From CAWDMN01 sp963803155 (GTDB lineage: Bacteria; Acidobacteriota; Terriglobia; Versatilivoradales; Versatilivoraceae), in the NCBI GenBank assembly GCA_963803155.1, contig CAWDMN010000067.1, forward strand, positions 19,544 through 83,543: a stretch of DNA of 64,000 bases. Direction: 5' to 3'. The notes under the pieces are model-generated. The model was not told where the DNA came from, did no database searches, and was given only the letters and a program-made list of their open reading frames with translations. The position numbers and the translations under genes were made by a program. Shown here in pieces: positions 17,367 to 25,768 of the stretch; the first letter of the stretch is position 1, and each line of letters begins with the position of its first letter.

Positions 17367-18560
17367 CTATTTCTCCAATTGAAATTGGATATAGTCGCTG
17401 TACTTCGTGATGATGCCGCCGGGATTTTTCGGGTCTGGAGTCTCGCCCAGATAAAATTTTACACGCATGGTTCGGGCATCCAAATCGTAGAGAGAATGCC
17501 AAAGCGTCCTCGAAGCAGGATAGACAGGCCGCAAGTCCGGCATCCACGGAGAGACTCTTCTATTGATTGCAATAATCTCTCCCATGGTGAACTTATCTTT
17601 GGCTTTCGTCATCGCCTCCAAACGCCCCAATCGTTTGACGCTCTCTTGGGAAACATTGGAGGTATCCGGATCGGAAACCAAATGATTGGTAAGGCACTGG
17701 ATTCCCTTTCCTTCCACGATTCGGGATTGATTGCGGTGCCGCGAAAATTCAAAGACGATGGATTTGCCTTCGCGGTCCGCGATCAAATAATGGAGCGGAC
17801 CAAATGAATAATACTGCTTCAGCCACAACAGGCTCTCCTCGGCTTCCGCCACATTTTTGCATCGATCCAAAAGAAACCGCAGGATCAAGAACTCGTTCAG
17901 CCCCACCTCGGCCGAAGGCTCGGCCTGAAATCCCTTGGCGCCATCGGCCTCTCCCGCGAGAGCCACCACCAACCCCTGCGAGTTCATTCCATCGATGACA
18001 CCTCCTAATAGATCCAAGGCGCAAAGATAAAGTGAAGCATATCCCGAATCCGGATAGACTTCGAAAAGAACAGGCCGTGCGCAGATGTGCAACTCTTTAC
18101 GCCGATGGATTGAGCTGTTATCCACGGGGAAATCCATATTCCGGCTGAAAAGGTTGTGTCGAAGGGCGGTCCGATCCTGAGGATAAAAGACCATGGAACA
18201 GCCGGCCCGGCCAGGCTGATAAAGGATGGAGGACAAATCGCGGCTGGAATCGGCGATATCGATACCATACTCTTCCGCAAAGCCCAGCATGCGCTCATAG
18301 TGGATAGGATAATTCTGTTGAATGTAACGGCGCTGCAGTTGGTTGCGAAGGGGATTGGCACTGGGCTGGATTTCGATTTTCAGACTCTTGGCGATTTGGG
18401 CGATTCTCTTTCCAATTTCCCGGTTGGTTCCGTGTACCGTGTAATGCCGGACCAACATGAAATCGCTTTCACTTCCCGCCACAATCTCCCGCTCTTGGCC
18501 GAAAGAAAATTGAGCCAAAAACACAAAGAATAAAAACCATGAATAGAACGCGTGTCTCAT
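17367..18560 (-). CDS. Exported C45/choloylglycine-hydrolase-like autoprocessing amidohydrolase
   Basis: 397 residues from the ATG at 18560, chosen for AAGGAG 8 bases upstream; a longer form starts 6 codons earlier. A signal peptide (MRHAFYSWFLFFVFLAQFSFGQ) is followed by an acyltransferase/acylhydrolase (NTN-hydrolase) fold: GRAGCSMVFYP carries the probable nucleophile Cys121, then LFSRNMDFP, GGVIDGMNSQGLVVAL, VGLNEFLILRFLLDRCKNVAEAEESL, HYLIADREGKSIVFEFS and LTNHLVSDP. In this superfamily the Cys becomes N-terminal after self-cleavage; activities include penicillin V or bile salt hydrolysis and acyl transfer. Substrate cannot be told here. Convergent with the SGNH hydrolase. Confidence 0.82.
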   Translation of the reverse strand: MRHAFYSWFLFFVFLAQFSFGQEREIVAGSESDFMLVRHYTVHGTNREIGKRIAQIAKSLKIEIQPSANPLRNQLQRRYIQQNYPIHYERMLGFAEEYGIDIADSSRDLSSILYQPGRAGCSMVFYPQDRTALRHNLFSRNMDFPVDNSSIHRRKELHICARPVLFEVYPDSGYASLYLCALDLLGGVIDGMNSQGLVVALAGEADGAKGFQAEPSAEVGLNEFLILRFLLDRCKNVAEAEESLLWLKQYYSFGPLHYLIADREGKSIVFEFSRHRNQSRIVEGKGIQCLTNHLVSDPDTSNVSQESVKRLGRLEAMTKAKDKFTMGEIIAINRRVSPWMPDLRPVYPASRTLWHSLYDLDARTMRVKFYLGETPDPKNPGGIITKYSDYIQFQLEK

Positions 18561-18841
18561 CTCTTGTCTCCTTGGCATGGAATGCCCACAAGTTCGCCCC
18601 TGATCTGAACCGGTTGCATAACCTAGTCATTTAACCGCGGGAACCGCGCGGAAGCCAAAACTTGGGGGCTGAAATCAGGTTGCCATTTGAATCATGCCTT
18701 CTCTCATCCATCGGCTGCCCAGGGCAGCTGGATTATTAGGTAGTGACAGATTTCATTCCAAAGTTGCATCGAATCATGGAATTCGGATTCAGTTTAGTAT
18801 TTGACGTTAGCGCTCGCAAATAAATTACGGGTACAACTATA

Positions 18842-19141
18842 CTCTCCTCCTTAGACCTGAGTTTTACCCACAGAATTTTGACACGGAGGAGTAAAGGCAA
18901 AAAGCGCGTGGTCACGATGACCACGCTTCCGCCAAAAGACCCCGGCAGGGGTCGCAAGAAATTAGCCAGGGGTTCGGACAATGGCATGATGCCATTGTCC
19001 GAACCCCTGGAACCTTATTCATTTTTTCACCCAGCAAGAGCGAATCCGCCACGGACGGCGGATTCGCTCTTGCTGAAGATTCTTTGGGCAGGACGCCAGC
19101 CAAGGGGCCTTGCAAGGGGTGTCAAAAAATTGGGAGCGAAA
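18842..19141. repeat. Multi-hairpin repeat element B (same plan as element A, different stems)
   Basis: The left end 18842-18884 reads CTCTCCTCC...GAGTTTTACCCA...ATTTTGACAC, matching the element A ends; the right end has GGTGTCAAAAAA near 19118. Internal hairpins: I 18906-18926 (GCGTGGTCA, loop CGA, TGACCACGC); II 18938-18953 (GACCCC, loop GGCA, GGGGTC); III 18966-19010, a perfect 20-bp stem with a 5-base loop; IV 19032-19075, a perfect 19-bp stem with a 6-base loop. Unpaired joints such as TTAGCC before III, GGAAC after III and GGGCAGG after IV are shared with A, while stems I, II, III differ in sequence on both sides. The outermost right end seems truncated by the adjoining repeat. Confidence 0.8.
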
Positions 19142-19163
19142 GGTGCCACACTGATTTTTTGAC

Positions 19164-19304
19164 TTTTAGTAACTGCTCAGATCCCAGGATAACTGGTAGC
19201 CACGGTGAGTCCGTCAGCTGACGGAAGCCGTGGGCTTTGAGCTTTGATGCCAACCTTCACGTTTTCCGCCTTAAGCGGACTCAACGTGGCTGCCGCACTG
19301 GGGG
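19164..19304. repeat. Structured repeat type 2, copy D (inverted partner at 23727-23865)
   Basis: The conserved frame ACT.CTCAGATCCCAGG...A.TGGTAGCCACGGTGAG..., ..GCCGTGGG.TTTGAGCT.TGATGCCAACCT.CACG and CGTGGC..CC.CAC reads forward here and as reverse complement at 23727-23865. Two hairpin tips differ: here TCCGTCAGCTGACGGA (19210-19225) and TCCGCCTTAAGCGGA (19265-19279). It directly borders the IS3-family element. Confidence 0.75.
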
Positions 19305-19376
19305 TAATGAGAAGTTACGACTTTCGGAAGATGTCAATGATTTTGAGACAGCTGTCGTACGAATTTAGTGTAGCGA

Positions 19377-20378
19377 TCACTCACTCTCCCCTTTGGGTTT
19401 GGGAGGATTAATCCAAACTGCTTCTGGAAGTTTAGCCGGTTGTGGAGGCTTGCGAACAAAGCGTTCGGGCTTAGTTTGAAAAGCCTCATTCAGGACCTGC
19501 TGACGAGCTTTCAAAACTTCAGCGGCCTGACTCAGATGGACCACCTGGGGAGAAAGCCAGCCGAGGGCCGAATGATGATGTTGGGTGTTATACCAAGAAA
19601 AAAACTGCTGACAGAAACTGCGGCAATCTTGGATCGAGCCAAAGCGATCCGGGAACTCCGGGCGGTACTTGAGGGTTTTAAAGTGCGACTCGGAAAAGGG
19701 ATTGTCATTAGAAGTATGCGGCCGGCTGTGGGTTTTGGTGACTCCCAGATCCGCCAGTAACAGGGCCACGGATTGAGAGATCATCGACGGTCCGCGGTCG
19801 GCGTGAACGGTTAATTTTCCGGGCAGAATGGATTGCTTGCCACAGGATTCCCGAATCAGCTTTTCCGCCAAGGTGGCACTTTCGCGAGGAGCGACCATCC
19901 AGCCGACGACATAACGACTGAAGATGTCCAAGAGGACGTAGAGATAGAAGTAGGTCCACTTGACCGGACCCAGCAACTTGGTAATGTCCCAAGACCAGAC
20001 CTGATTAGGAGCCGTGGCCAGTAATTCTGGCTTTTGATAGACCGGGTGACGCAATTGGTTACGGCGTTCCCGGACTTGGTCTTGTTCCTCCAAAATACGG
20101 TACATGGTCCGGACCGAGCAGAGGTAGCGCCCCTCATCGAGCAGGGAGGCATAAACTTGAGCCGGAGGCTGATCGACAAACCGCTCCGAGTTGAGTTGGG
20201 CCAAGACCGTCTCTCGTTCCGGCCCGCTCAAGGTGCGGGGTGGAGAAGGTCGTGGTGGTTGGGAGACGAAGGGACGGGTCGGCTGAACAAACCGGTACAG
20301 GGAGGCCCGGGCCACTCCCAAGGATTGACAGGCGGCCACTTTGCCGACTTTTTCGGAAAGGGTGAGCGTGGTGTTCAT
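19377..20378 (-). CDS. IS3-family transposase OrfB (DDE integrase)
   Basis: 333 residues, full length. An N-terminal HTH_21-like region (LNSERFVDQPPAQVYASLLDEGRYLCSVRTMYRIL) is followed by an rve integrase core: WSWDITKL (Asp131), VHADRGPSM (Asp194), DNPFSESHFKTLKY (Glu230). That is DD(35)E spacing with all catalytic residues intact, and HSALGWLSPQ follows. Its ATG overlaps the orfA TGA as ATGA, so expression could be by translational coupling; IS3 elements more often use a -1 frameshift. Probably active or recently active. Confidence 0.93.
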   Translation of the reverse strand: MNTTLTLSEKVGKVAACQSLGVARASLYRFVQPTRPFVSQPPRPSPPRTLSGPERETVLAQLNSERFVDQPPAQVYASLLDEGRYLCSVRTMYRILEEQDQVRERRNQLRHPVYQKPELLATAPNQVWSWDITKLLGPVKWTYFYLYVLLDIFSRYVVGWMVAPRESATLAEKLIRESCGKQSILPGKLTVHADRGPSMISQSVALLLADLGVTKTHSRPHTSNDNPFSESHFKTLKYRPEFPDRFGSIQDCRSFCQQFFSWYNTQHHHSALGWLSPQVVHLSQAAEVLKARQQVLNEAFQTKPERFVRKPPQPAKLPEAVWINPPKPKGESE

Positions 20379-20902
20379 TCGTTGCTCTCTCCCTTCAGGG
20401 GAATCCCTAGGGCTTCCGACAGTTTTTTTTGGAACTCGATAATAATCTCAGCCTGTTGGAGCCGCCGACTGAGTCGTTGGTTTTGGCGCCGTAGTTGCTC
20501 GTTCTCCTGAATGAGCAGACTCTTCGGGTTGGGCTTACGGCCTCGGGTTTTGGGAGTCAGGGCTTGAAGAATCCCTTGTTGGCGTTGTCGCCGCCACAAG
20601 ATCAGGTTGGAATGATACAGACCCTCACGGCGCAACAAGGCTCCGAGTTGATTCGGTTGCGAGCAGGCGTCGGCTTGCTCCAAAAGCTTTAATTTGTAGT
20701 CCACCGTGAAACGTCGTCGGGTGGGTTTGGCTACGACCTCCGGATTGGACGGAATCGGTGAAAGTGAAGAACCTGCCGGAATTATGGCCGCTGTGGTCCT
20801 GGTGCCTACGGTCCGCTCGGGCTCGCTTCGCTCGCTCTCGCTCCCCTTCGGCGCCAGGACCACGGACAATTTCTTTTGGGTGGAAAAACTGAGACTTTTC
20901 AT
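20375..20902 (-). CDS. IS3-family transposase OrfA with an N-terminal extension encoded by a hairpin
   Basis: 175 residues, longer than the usual 90-110. Residues 60-110 are the helix-turn-helix (RRRFTVDYKLKLLEQADACSQPNQLGALLRREGLYHSNLILWRRQ). Residues 130-165 are a leucine-zipper-like coiled coil (LLIQENEQLRRQNQRLSRRLQQAEIIIEFQKKL). The extra N-terminal 60 residues are low complexity (KGSESERSEPERTVGTRTTAA) and correspond to a DNA hairpin at 20793-20863. Overlaps orfB by 4 bases. Confidence 0.88.
   Translation of the reverse strand: MKSLSFSTQKKLSVVLAPKGSESERSEPERTVGTRTTAAIIPAGSSLSPIPSNPEVVAKPTRRRFTVDYKLKLLEQADACSQPNQLGALLRREGLYHSNLILWRRQRQQGILQALTPKTRGRKPNPKSLLIQENEQLRRQNQRLSRRLQQAEIIIEFQKKLSEALGIPLKGESNE
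20793..20863. repeat. Long hairpin inside orfA coding sequence
   Basis: GTGGTCCTGGTGCC (20793-20806) pairs with GGCGCCAGGACCAC (20850-20863), a 14-bp stem with one G-T pair. The 43-base loop itself holds GCTCGCTTCGCTCGC-type repeats. On the coding strand it encodes the Ser/Glu/Arg-rich insertion. It looks like a palindromic repeat that inserted in frame or was retained as a translational control hairpin. Confidence 0.6.
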
Positions 20903-20965
20903 GGTTTGTTCTTTCTGCCCTCTACTCTAATTTAACCGGGGGCAGATGTCTCAACTATATTGGCA

Positions 20966-21469
20966 CAGAGGGTTTTAGACAACTGGCGCAGGCCCAATAC
21001 TGGAATTGAGTGAATTTTCTAGCCAGAAAAGCTAAGTCGCTCTGGTCCACTCCAGCCTGCGATTGAGCCTGAGCTATGTGTGCACCTGCTTCAAAAGCCT
21101 ACCGGTGCGAAGAAGTTTTCATACCACAGGTTTATTCATGCCAAGTAATCATTGACATTTTTAGCACATTGATAAAACCTATCTTCCAGCATCATCAACA
21201 TAGACGAGCTTATATCAGAAAATGAGATGTATTTTTTTGCCTTTTTTTTGAAAAAAAGAGAGGTTTCACTTGCCAATGGGTGTTCGGCGAATCCGTCTGT
21301 GGAGTTATTATCCACTTCAGCGGATTGAATTCGTAATGATCGTTTATTGTCGGTTTTAATGTAGGCAATCCGTATTTGTCCGCTTGTCATTTGGTCGGAT
21401 CCACGCCAACGGAATTATACGGATTTCATCCACAAACCACATAGATAGGCAATCAAAGAGGACATTTCT
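20966..21469. other. Intergenic region, 504 bases, between IS element and AlbA_2 gene
   Basis: AT-rich relative to the genes around it, especially 21130-21260. An 84-codon minus-strand ORF (21136-21390) lacks a ribosome site and resembles no family I know, so it is not called. The last 60 bases supply AGAGGA before the AlbA_2 gene start. Confidence 0.3.
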
Positions 21470-23227
21470 ATGATACTTGCGCAGGAAGATCTTCTCGAAC
21501 GAATTCGGAGTGGTCGATTGACTGAGATCGACGCATCTAATGTCGAACTTAAGCGATCATGGGATCAAGGGCATGGAAAGAAGATTAGCGCCTTTTCTAA
21601 CCGTCTTCCAGCTGTACATCAATGGATGTGCATTGGTATCCTGGACAACGGTACGCTTGCTGGTCATGATGAGTCATGGGCGAAGCAGACTGAGGAGATC
21701 GTCTCGCAACACATCAATAAGCATCTCGACCCACAGATTACATGTCTAGGTATAACCTGTCATAACACTGACGGCAAATGGTTCCTCTTAATAAAGTACA
21801 CAAACCCCGGGAGTGTCGTCTATTGGAACAATTCTGCCTACAAAGCAGCAGGAACGACTATTGAGTTAATGACACCAGCAGAGATAATGCAGCTAACAGT
21901 CGCGCTGCCAGGCCTTACCGATCTTTCCGCACAAGCATACTCAAGTGAGTACGACCCGCATACGGCCAGTGACTTTGCGAAAGCAGTAGCGGAAAGAAGA
22001 TGCGGTACGACTCTAGAGTCAATTGGTGAACTGACACCCGCTGATGCGCTGAAGCGCATAGGAATCAACAACACATTTACTGAACGCATTCTTTTCGGTG
22101 ATATCAGGTATCGAGTAGTTAAGTATAATCGAGAAGGAACACCCGTCACGAACGACTCATACTCAGGGCTTTATACTCTTCTCCGTCCAAGGTTCCTTGC
22201 CGAGGTACAGACATGGACCCAAGAGAAACTCGGGCTTGCGTCTGAGCCTTACCCATTGAGGGCTCTGAAAGAGGGTTTCGCCAACGCTGTTGCTCATGCA
22301 GCGTACTTCGATAGTAACGGTGATGTGATTTTGGAACTGTTTCCTGACAAACTGTGCATAAGTAACCTGTGTCTTCGGGAGTCGCAGTATTTCGCGAACA
22401 AGTGGTTCTCTCGAAGCCATAAAACTATCAATAGGGTGTTAATGGAAGCACTTCGCCTCGCTGGATTCGTTGATGAACTTGGTCGAGGAAAAAATTTGAT
22501 CTTTGCGGAGTCTTTGCGCAATGGCAAGAAACCGCCAGAAGTTGTCCTAGAAGGGGGGGGCAGATATGACCGATGGCGCCTCTACCTATATGCGGGCGCT
22601 CAAGACCGACAGCAACTTCGGGTTTTTGAGCGTCTCAAGGAAATGTATCACGACGAACATAAGGCTCTGATCGCAAACGCATTGGTCTTATGGCGCGGCC
22701 ACACCGTTTCCAGTATTCGCCAATATGTTGACGGTGAATCATCGAATACATTTGCCGAAGTCCTTGCCGATCTAAACGGACCGATATTCTACTATCAAAA
22801 GAAGGATCAGATCGTTTTGAGACGCTGGGTGAGTATTTTGCTCGGTGAAGGCAAGGACTCCAAACAATTGTCTGCAGCCGAGGAGGAGAATCTGCTGGAG
22901 TTCGTGAGCAAATTACAATGGGACTACCACCGTGGGTACATAACGCCCAAGGAACTTAGAGAGCACGCGGGGATGGGGGACACACCGTCAGAAGTGGTTC
23001 TCAGTTCGCAAATCCTTAAGAGGTGGACTGAGCAGAAAAAGGTTAAAAGGGTCAAGAAGGGCGTTTACCAATTTGTGAAGAAGTTCGGTGTGGATTGGGA
23101 GGTACTTAGGAAGTTACTTGCTACAACGCTAACGTCAAGCAAGGAAAGCGATGCTGCCCAACAACCTGCTGTAGGTGATTCTGTAACCCGGGCCAATGGC
23201 AAGTCTTACTGGGCTCCTGAGCATTAG
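21470..23227 (+). CDS. Schlafen AlbA_2-domain protein with HATPase_c_4-like domain
   Basis: 585 residues with AGAGGA 9 bases before the ATG. Residues 15-150 resemble the AlbA_2 (Schlafen-like) nucleic-acid-binding domain (NVELKRSWDQGHGKKISAFSNR, IGILDNGTLAGHDESW). Residues 250-350 resemble the ATP-binding domain that follows it in many bacterial proteins (PYPLRALKEGFANAVAHAAYFDSNGDVILELFPDKLCISN, GFVDELGRGKNLIF). The C-terminal third is not recognised and may be winged-helix-like (WTEQKKVKRVKKGVYQF). Members act as regulators or as parts of anti-phage systems. Base composition differs from the neighbouring metabolic genes, and it lies between an IS and inverted repeats, which suggests horizontal acquisition. 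Confidence 0.7.
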   Translation: MILAQEDLLERIRSGRLTEIDASNVELKRSWDQGHGKKISAFSNRLPAVHQWMCIGILDNGTLAGHDESWAKQTEEIVSQHINKHLDPQITCLGITCHNTDGKWFLLIKYTNPGSVVYWNNSAYKAAGTTIELMTPAEIMQLTVALPGLTDLSAQAYSSEYDPHTASDFAKAVAERRCGTTLESIGELTPADALKRIGINNTFTERILFGDIRYRVVKYNREGTPVTNDSYSGLYTLLRPRFLAEVQTWTQEKLGLASEPYPLRALKEGFANAVAHAAYFDSNGDVILELFPDKLCISNLCLRESQYFANKWFSRSHKTINRVLMEALRLAGFVDELGRGKNLIFAESLRNGKKPPEVVLEGGGRYDRWRLYLYAGAQDRQQLRVFERLKEMYHDEHKALIANALVLWRGHTVSSIRQYVDGESSNTFAEVLADLNGPIFYYQKKDQIVLRRWVSILLGEGKDSKQLSAAEEENLLEFVSKLQWDYHRGYITPKELREHAGMGDTPSEVVLSSQILKRWTEQKKVKRVKKGVYQFVKKFGVDWEVLRKLLATTLTSSKESDAAQQPAVGDSVTRANGKSYWAPEH

Positions 23228-23237
23228 CGATGACACA

Positions 23238-23324
23238 ATGAATGAGAATTCCAAAGCGTACTTCGGTAAACTGAAGGAACACTTGCCACTGGTTAAGCGC
23301 CCAACTGGTGCCGCTGTCGAGTAG
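23238..23324 (+). pseudogene. Short ORF remnant downstream of the AlbA_2 gene
   Basis: 28 codons starting MNENSKAYFGKLKEHLPLVK and stopping after GAAVE. The AlbA_2 gene ends 10 bases upstream. The composition looks protein-like, but the ORF stops abruptly; the frame after the stop (EASGIKLEVCFLCR) also looks protein-like for a short way. Possibly a truncated companion gene. No family is recognised. Confidence 0.3.
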
Positions 23325-23726
23325 GCGGAGGCTTCCGGGATTAAGCTTGAGGTTTGTTTTCTTTGTCGATCGTCTGGTTTCCCTGCGGTGCCACAATATT
23401 TCAATCATTCCCGGTTGACCTTCGCAGTGCAACTACAACTGAAACCATTATGGTTCCTGTCTTAAATATTTAAATATTTTAATGAAGCGTTGTTTGGATC
23501 AATGCCCTTTTGATCTCACCGGCATGGATGGCTATATCTCTTCTGGCTGAAGGCGTGCGTCCGATGTATATTCTATTCCCAAGATTCCGGGGCAATGGTA
23601 TCTCATCTATCCTGAGCAAGGAGAACACCTCATCCCATTTATCCTGGACCATGAAATTACGCGTTGTTGCGGCAACACACCGGCCTCAAGTCCAGTAAGA
23701 AATATTTGAATTTTGTGACCACTAAG

Positions 23727-23865
23727 CCCCCCCTGTGTGGTGGCCACGCTCAGGCGCATTTTGCGAGGCGTGGAGGTTGGCATCATAGCTCAAAACCCAC
23801 GGCTCGCTGGAAAACGCTCACCGTGGCTACCATTCACCCTGGGATCTGAGTAGTCACTAAATTTT
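23727..23865. repeat. Structured repeat type 2, copy E (inverse of copy D)
   Basis: Reverse complement matches 19164-19304: AGTAGT/ACTCAGATCCCAGGG, TGGTAGCCACGGTGAG, GCCGTGGG, GATGCCAACCT, CACG and CGTGGCCACCACAC. Hairpin tips differ from copy D (here CGCTGGAAAACGCTC and GGCGCATTTTGCGAG). With copy D it brackets 4.4 kb holding the IS3 element and the AlbA_2 gene. The rest of the 23325-23902 gap shows no gene. Confidence 0.75.
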
Positions 23866-23902
23866 AAAGACAGACACCAACAAACTTAAAGGATCAAACA
23901 TT

Positions 23903-25768
23903 GTGCTGAAAAAACCCCATCGCCCCTGTTCCTCTTTCTTCCTCGCTGTTGTGTTTTTTACCGCATTGATTATTCCCGCCCGGGCGGCCACCCCGGTTCC
24001 GGAATGGACGCCAGCCTACACCGCGGACCTGGCCAACCCCAAAACCGCCGATAACGACTGGTGGATCAGCGTGGGCCAGGCCAAGATCGCGGACGGGAAA
24101 ATGACCATCACTCCCGGCAAGCACGGCGGGCCGGAGGCTTTCCTTTACAGCCCCCGTTTCCCCCGCGGTGCGCGGATGGAAGCCGCCGTGGCCGTTACCG
24201 GCTGCGCCGACTCCAATAATCCCGTTTTGAACCTGCACCTGAATGGCGACGTTTCGGTGGGAACGAATATCCGGCTGGGATACCTGTTCCGGCTGAGTTC
24301 CGCCGGCTGCTCGCTTACACGGGACGAAAAGCCCGTGGCTTCGGCGCCGGCGGCCATGTTCAGTCTGCAGGCCGGGAAAACCTATAGCCTGGCTGCCGAA
24401 CAGGATGACGGACAGCTGACCCTTTCCGTGGACGGAGTCGTTATATTGTCTTGGAAGGACGGCAATCCCCTGTCGGCCGGAGTGGCCATGGAGCTGACGG
24501 GTTTCAGCAGCCAGCGCTGCACGCTCAGCGTGCAGAAATATATTGTCTCCGTGCGTAAGGGTCGACCGGCAGACGCCATCCGTCCCCCGGCGGCGCAGGC
24601 GGGGGCCACGATAACCGTGAAGGGCCCGGCCCAGTGCATCAAATCGCTGTTTGCCAAGCCGGAGCGAACCGGCCATGGCATAGTGATCTACGGCATGGAC
24701 GGAACACCCTCGGTAAAGGCAGCCTGGGACAGTGTTGTGGATAAATATTATCCGGAAATGGGCTTGGACCTCAAGCAGGCTGTCACCTTCCAGGAAAAAC
24801 TGGACGAGCGCTGCAAATATTACCTGGTTGACTCCCCCGTGATTAACCATTGGCACCAGGACCTAGACTATCCCAGCCGCATGCTCTCCGTTATGGGAAC
24901 GTATTTTGAAAAAGACGGGAAAAAATGGATAGCGCCTTCCGCCATTGAAACCGCCACAGTTGCCTACCCTGCCCGGATGACGGCGCCGGACCGGCCCTTC
25001 ACTTTGCCGAAAGAGACGCTGGAACTTAAGGTCACGGACGAACTGACCTTAAAATGCGTAAAAATTCCCGCCGGAAAATTTCTCTGCGGCTCACCCTTTT
25101 ACGAGCACCCCCGCTGGCAGGACGAATTCCCCCATGAAGTCACCTTGACCAAACCGCTCTATATCGCGGAAATCCCCGTGACCCAGGCCATGTTTGAGGC
25201 AGTTACGGGAAAGAATCCGAGCCAGCTGAAACCGGTGGAATTCGACGAACGCTTCCGCCACGCCAAATCCGATTCCCTGCCCGATTTTGCAGTGGAAAAT
25301 GCCTTTTGGGCGGATATCCAGCTCTTCTGCCGGAAGCTCTCGGAAAAGAACGGCCGAAAGGTGCGCCTGCTCACCGACGCCGAATGGGAGTGGGCCGCGC
25401 GCGTGGGCACTTCCAGTCCCTGTTTCGGGGAGAAATACGCTCAACAGCGAAGTTATGTGGGCGACACTCAAGGCAAGTGCGAGCCGGTCAAAAAGCACAA
25501 CTCCAATGCCTGGGGCCTATACGATATGGTGAAATCCGCCTGGGAATTGGTGAGCGATTATAAAAAGGATAATATCCGCGTCGGCCAGGTGGATCCCCAA
25601 GGCCCGTCCCGAGAGGAGGCGGCCGACCACGGCGCGGGCCCGCTGCGCCGCGCCAAGGGCGGCAGCTTTTACCAGGACTTGCATCTCAACCTGCACGGCG
25701 CCGCCAACGAAACTGGCCTGTGCGAGGAAGGCCTGCTGATTTTCCGCGTGGCGGCCGAGGAAAAGTGA
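23903..25768 (+). CDS. Secreted SUMF1-fold protein lacking formylglycine-generating cysteines
   Basis: 621 residues with a GTG start preceded by AAAGGA; signal peptide LAVVFFTALIIPARA. Residues 30-215 form a jelly-roll/laminin-G-like module (ISVGQAKIADGKMTITPGKHGGPEAFLYSPRFPRGARMEA...MELTGFSSQRCTLSVQKYIVSV). Residues 370-620 are a formylglycine-generating-enzyme (SUMF1) fold: CVKIPAGKFLCGSPFYEHPRWQDEFPHEVTLTKPLYIAEIPVTQAMFEAVTG, VRLLTDAEWEWAARVG, AWGLYDMVKSAWELVSD, KGGSFYQDLHLNL. The catalytic cysteine pair expected after GGS and in the GFRC end is absent (GGSFYQDLHLNLHGAAN, LLIFRVA). It is therefore probably a binding or scaffold protein and not an active sulfatase activator; no sulfatase gene lies nearby. 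Confidence 0.8.
   Translation: MLKKPHRPCSSFFLAVVFFTALIIPARAATPVPEWTPAYTADLANPKTADNDWWISVGQAKIADGKMTITPGKHGGPEAFLYSPRFPRGARMEAAVAVTGCADSNNPVLNLHLNGDVSVGTNIRLGYLFRLSSAGCSLTRDEKPVASAPAAMFSLQAGKTYSLAAEQDDGQLTLSVDGVVILSWKDGNPLSAGVAMELTGFSSQRCTLSVQKYIVSVRKGRPADAIRPPAAQAGATITVKGPAQCIKSLFAKPERTGHGIVIYGMDGTPSVKAAWDSVVDKYYPEMGLDLKQAVTFQEKLDERCKYYLVDSPVINHWHQDLDYPSRMLSVMGTYFEKDGKKWIAPSAIETATVAYPARMTAPDRPFTLPKETLELKVTDELTLKCVKIPAGKFLCGSPFYEHPRWQDEFPHEVTLTKPLYIAEIPVTQAMFEAVTGKNPSQLKPVEFDERFRHAKSDSLPDFAVENAFWADIQLFCRKLSEKNGRKVRLLTDAEWEWAARVGTSSPCFGEKYAQQRSYVGDTQGKCEPVKKHNSNAWGLYDMVKSAWELVSDYKKDNIRVGQVDPQGPSREEAADHGAGPLRRAKGGSFYQDLHLNLHGAANETGLCEEGLLIFRVAAEEK

Larger units (their letters stand above)
19332..20965 (-). 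mobile_element. IS3-family insertion sequence, complete
   Basis: About 1634 bases with TG...CA ends and imperfect 23-base terminal inverted repeats (19332-19354 and 20943-20965; 17 of 23 match, with GAGACA and CTG best conserved). It holds orfA (20375-20902) and orfB (19377-20378) on the minus strand. No clear 3-4 base target duplication was found beside the ends, so the exact boundary may be off by a base or two. Confidence 0.8.

Noticed and set aside
15886..19304. CRISPR array or tRNA cluster as an explanation of the regular hairpins
   Set aside because: There is no direct repeat with regular unique spacers and no cas gene, and stems of 20 bp with 5-base loops do not form cloverleaves.
21136..21390. 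84-codon minus-strand open frame before the AlbA_2 gene
   Set aside because: No ribosome-binding site and no family likeness; kept only as a note in the intergenic entry.
23894..24856. 320-codon minus-strand open frame inside the SUMF1-fold gene
   Set aside because: His/Gly/Arg-rich translation with no motifs; it is the antisense shadow of a GC-rich real gene with a signal peptide and clear domain.
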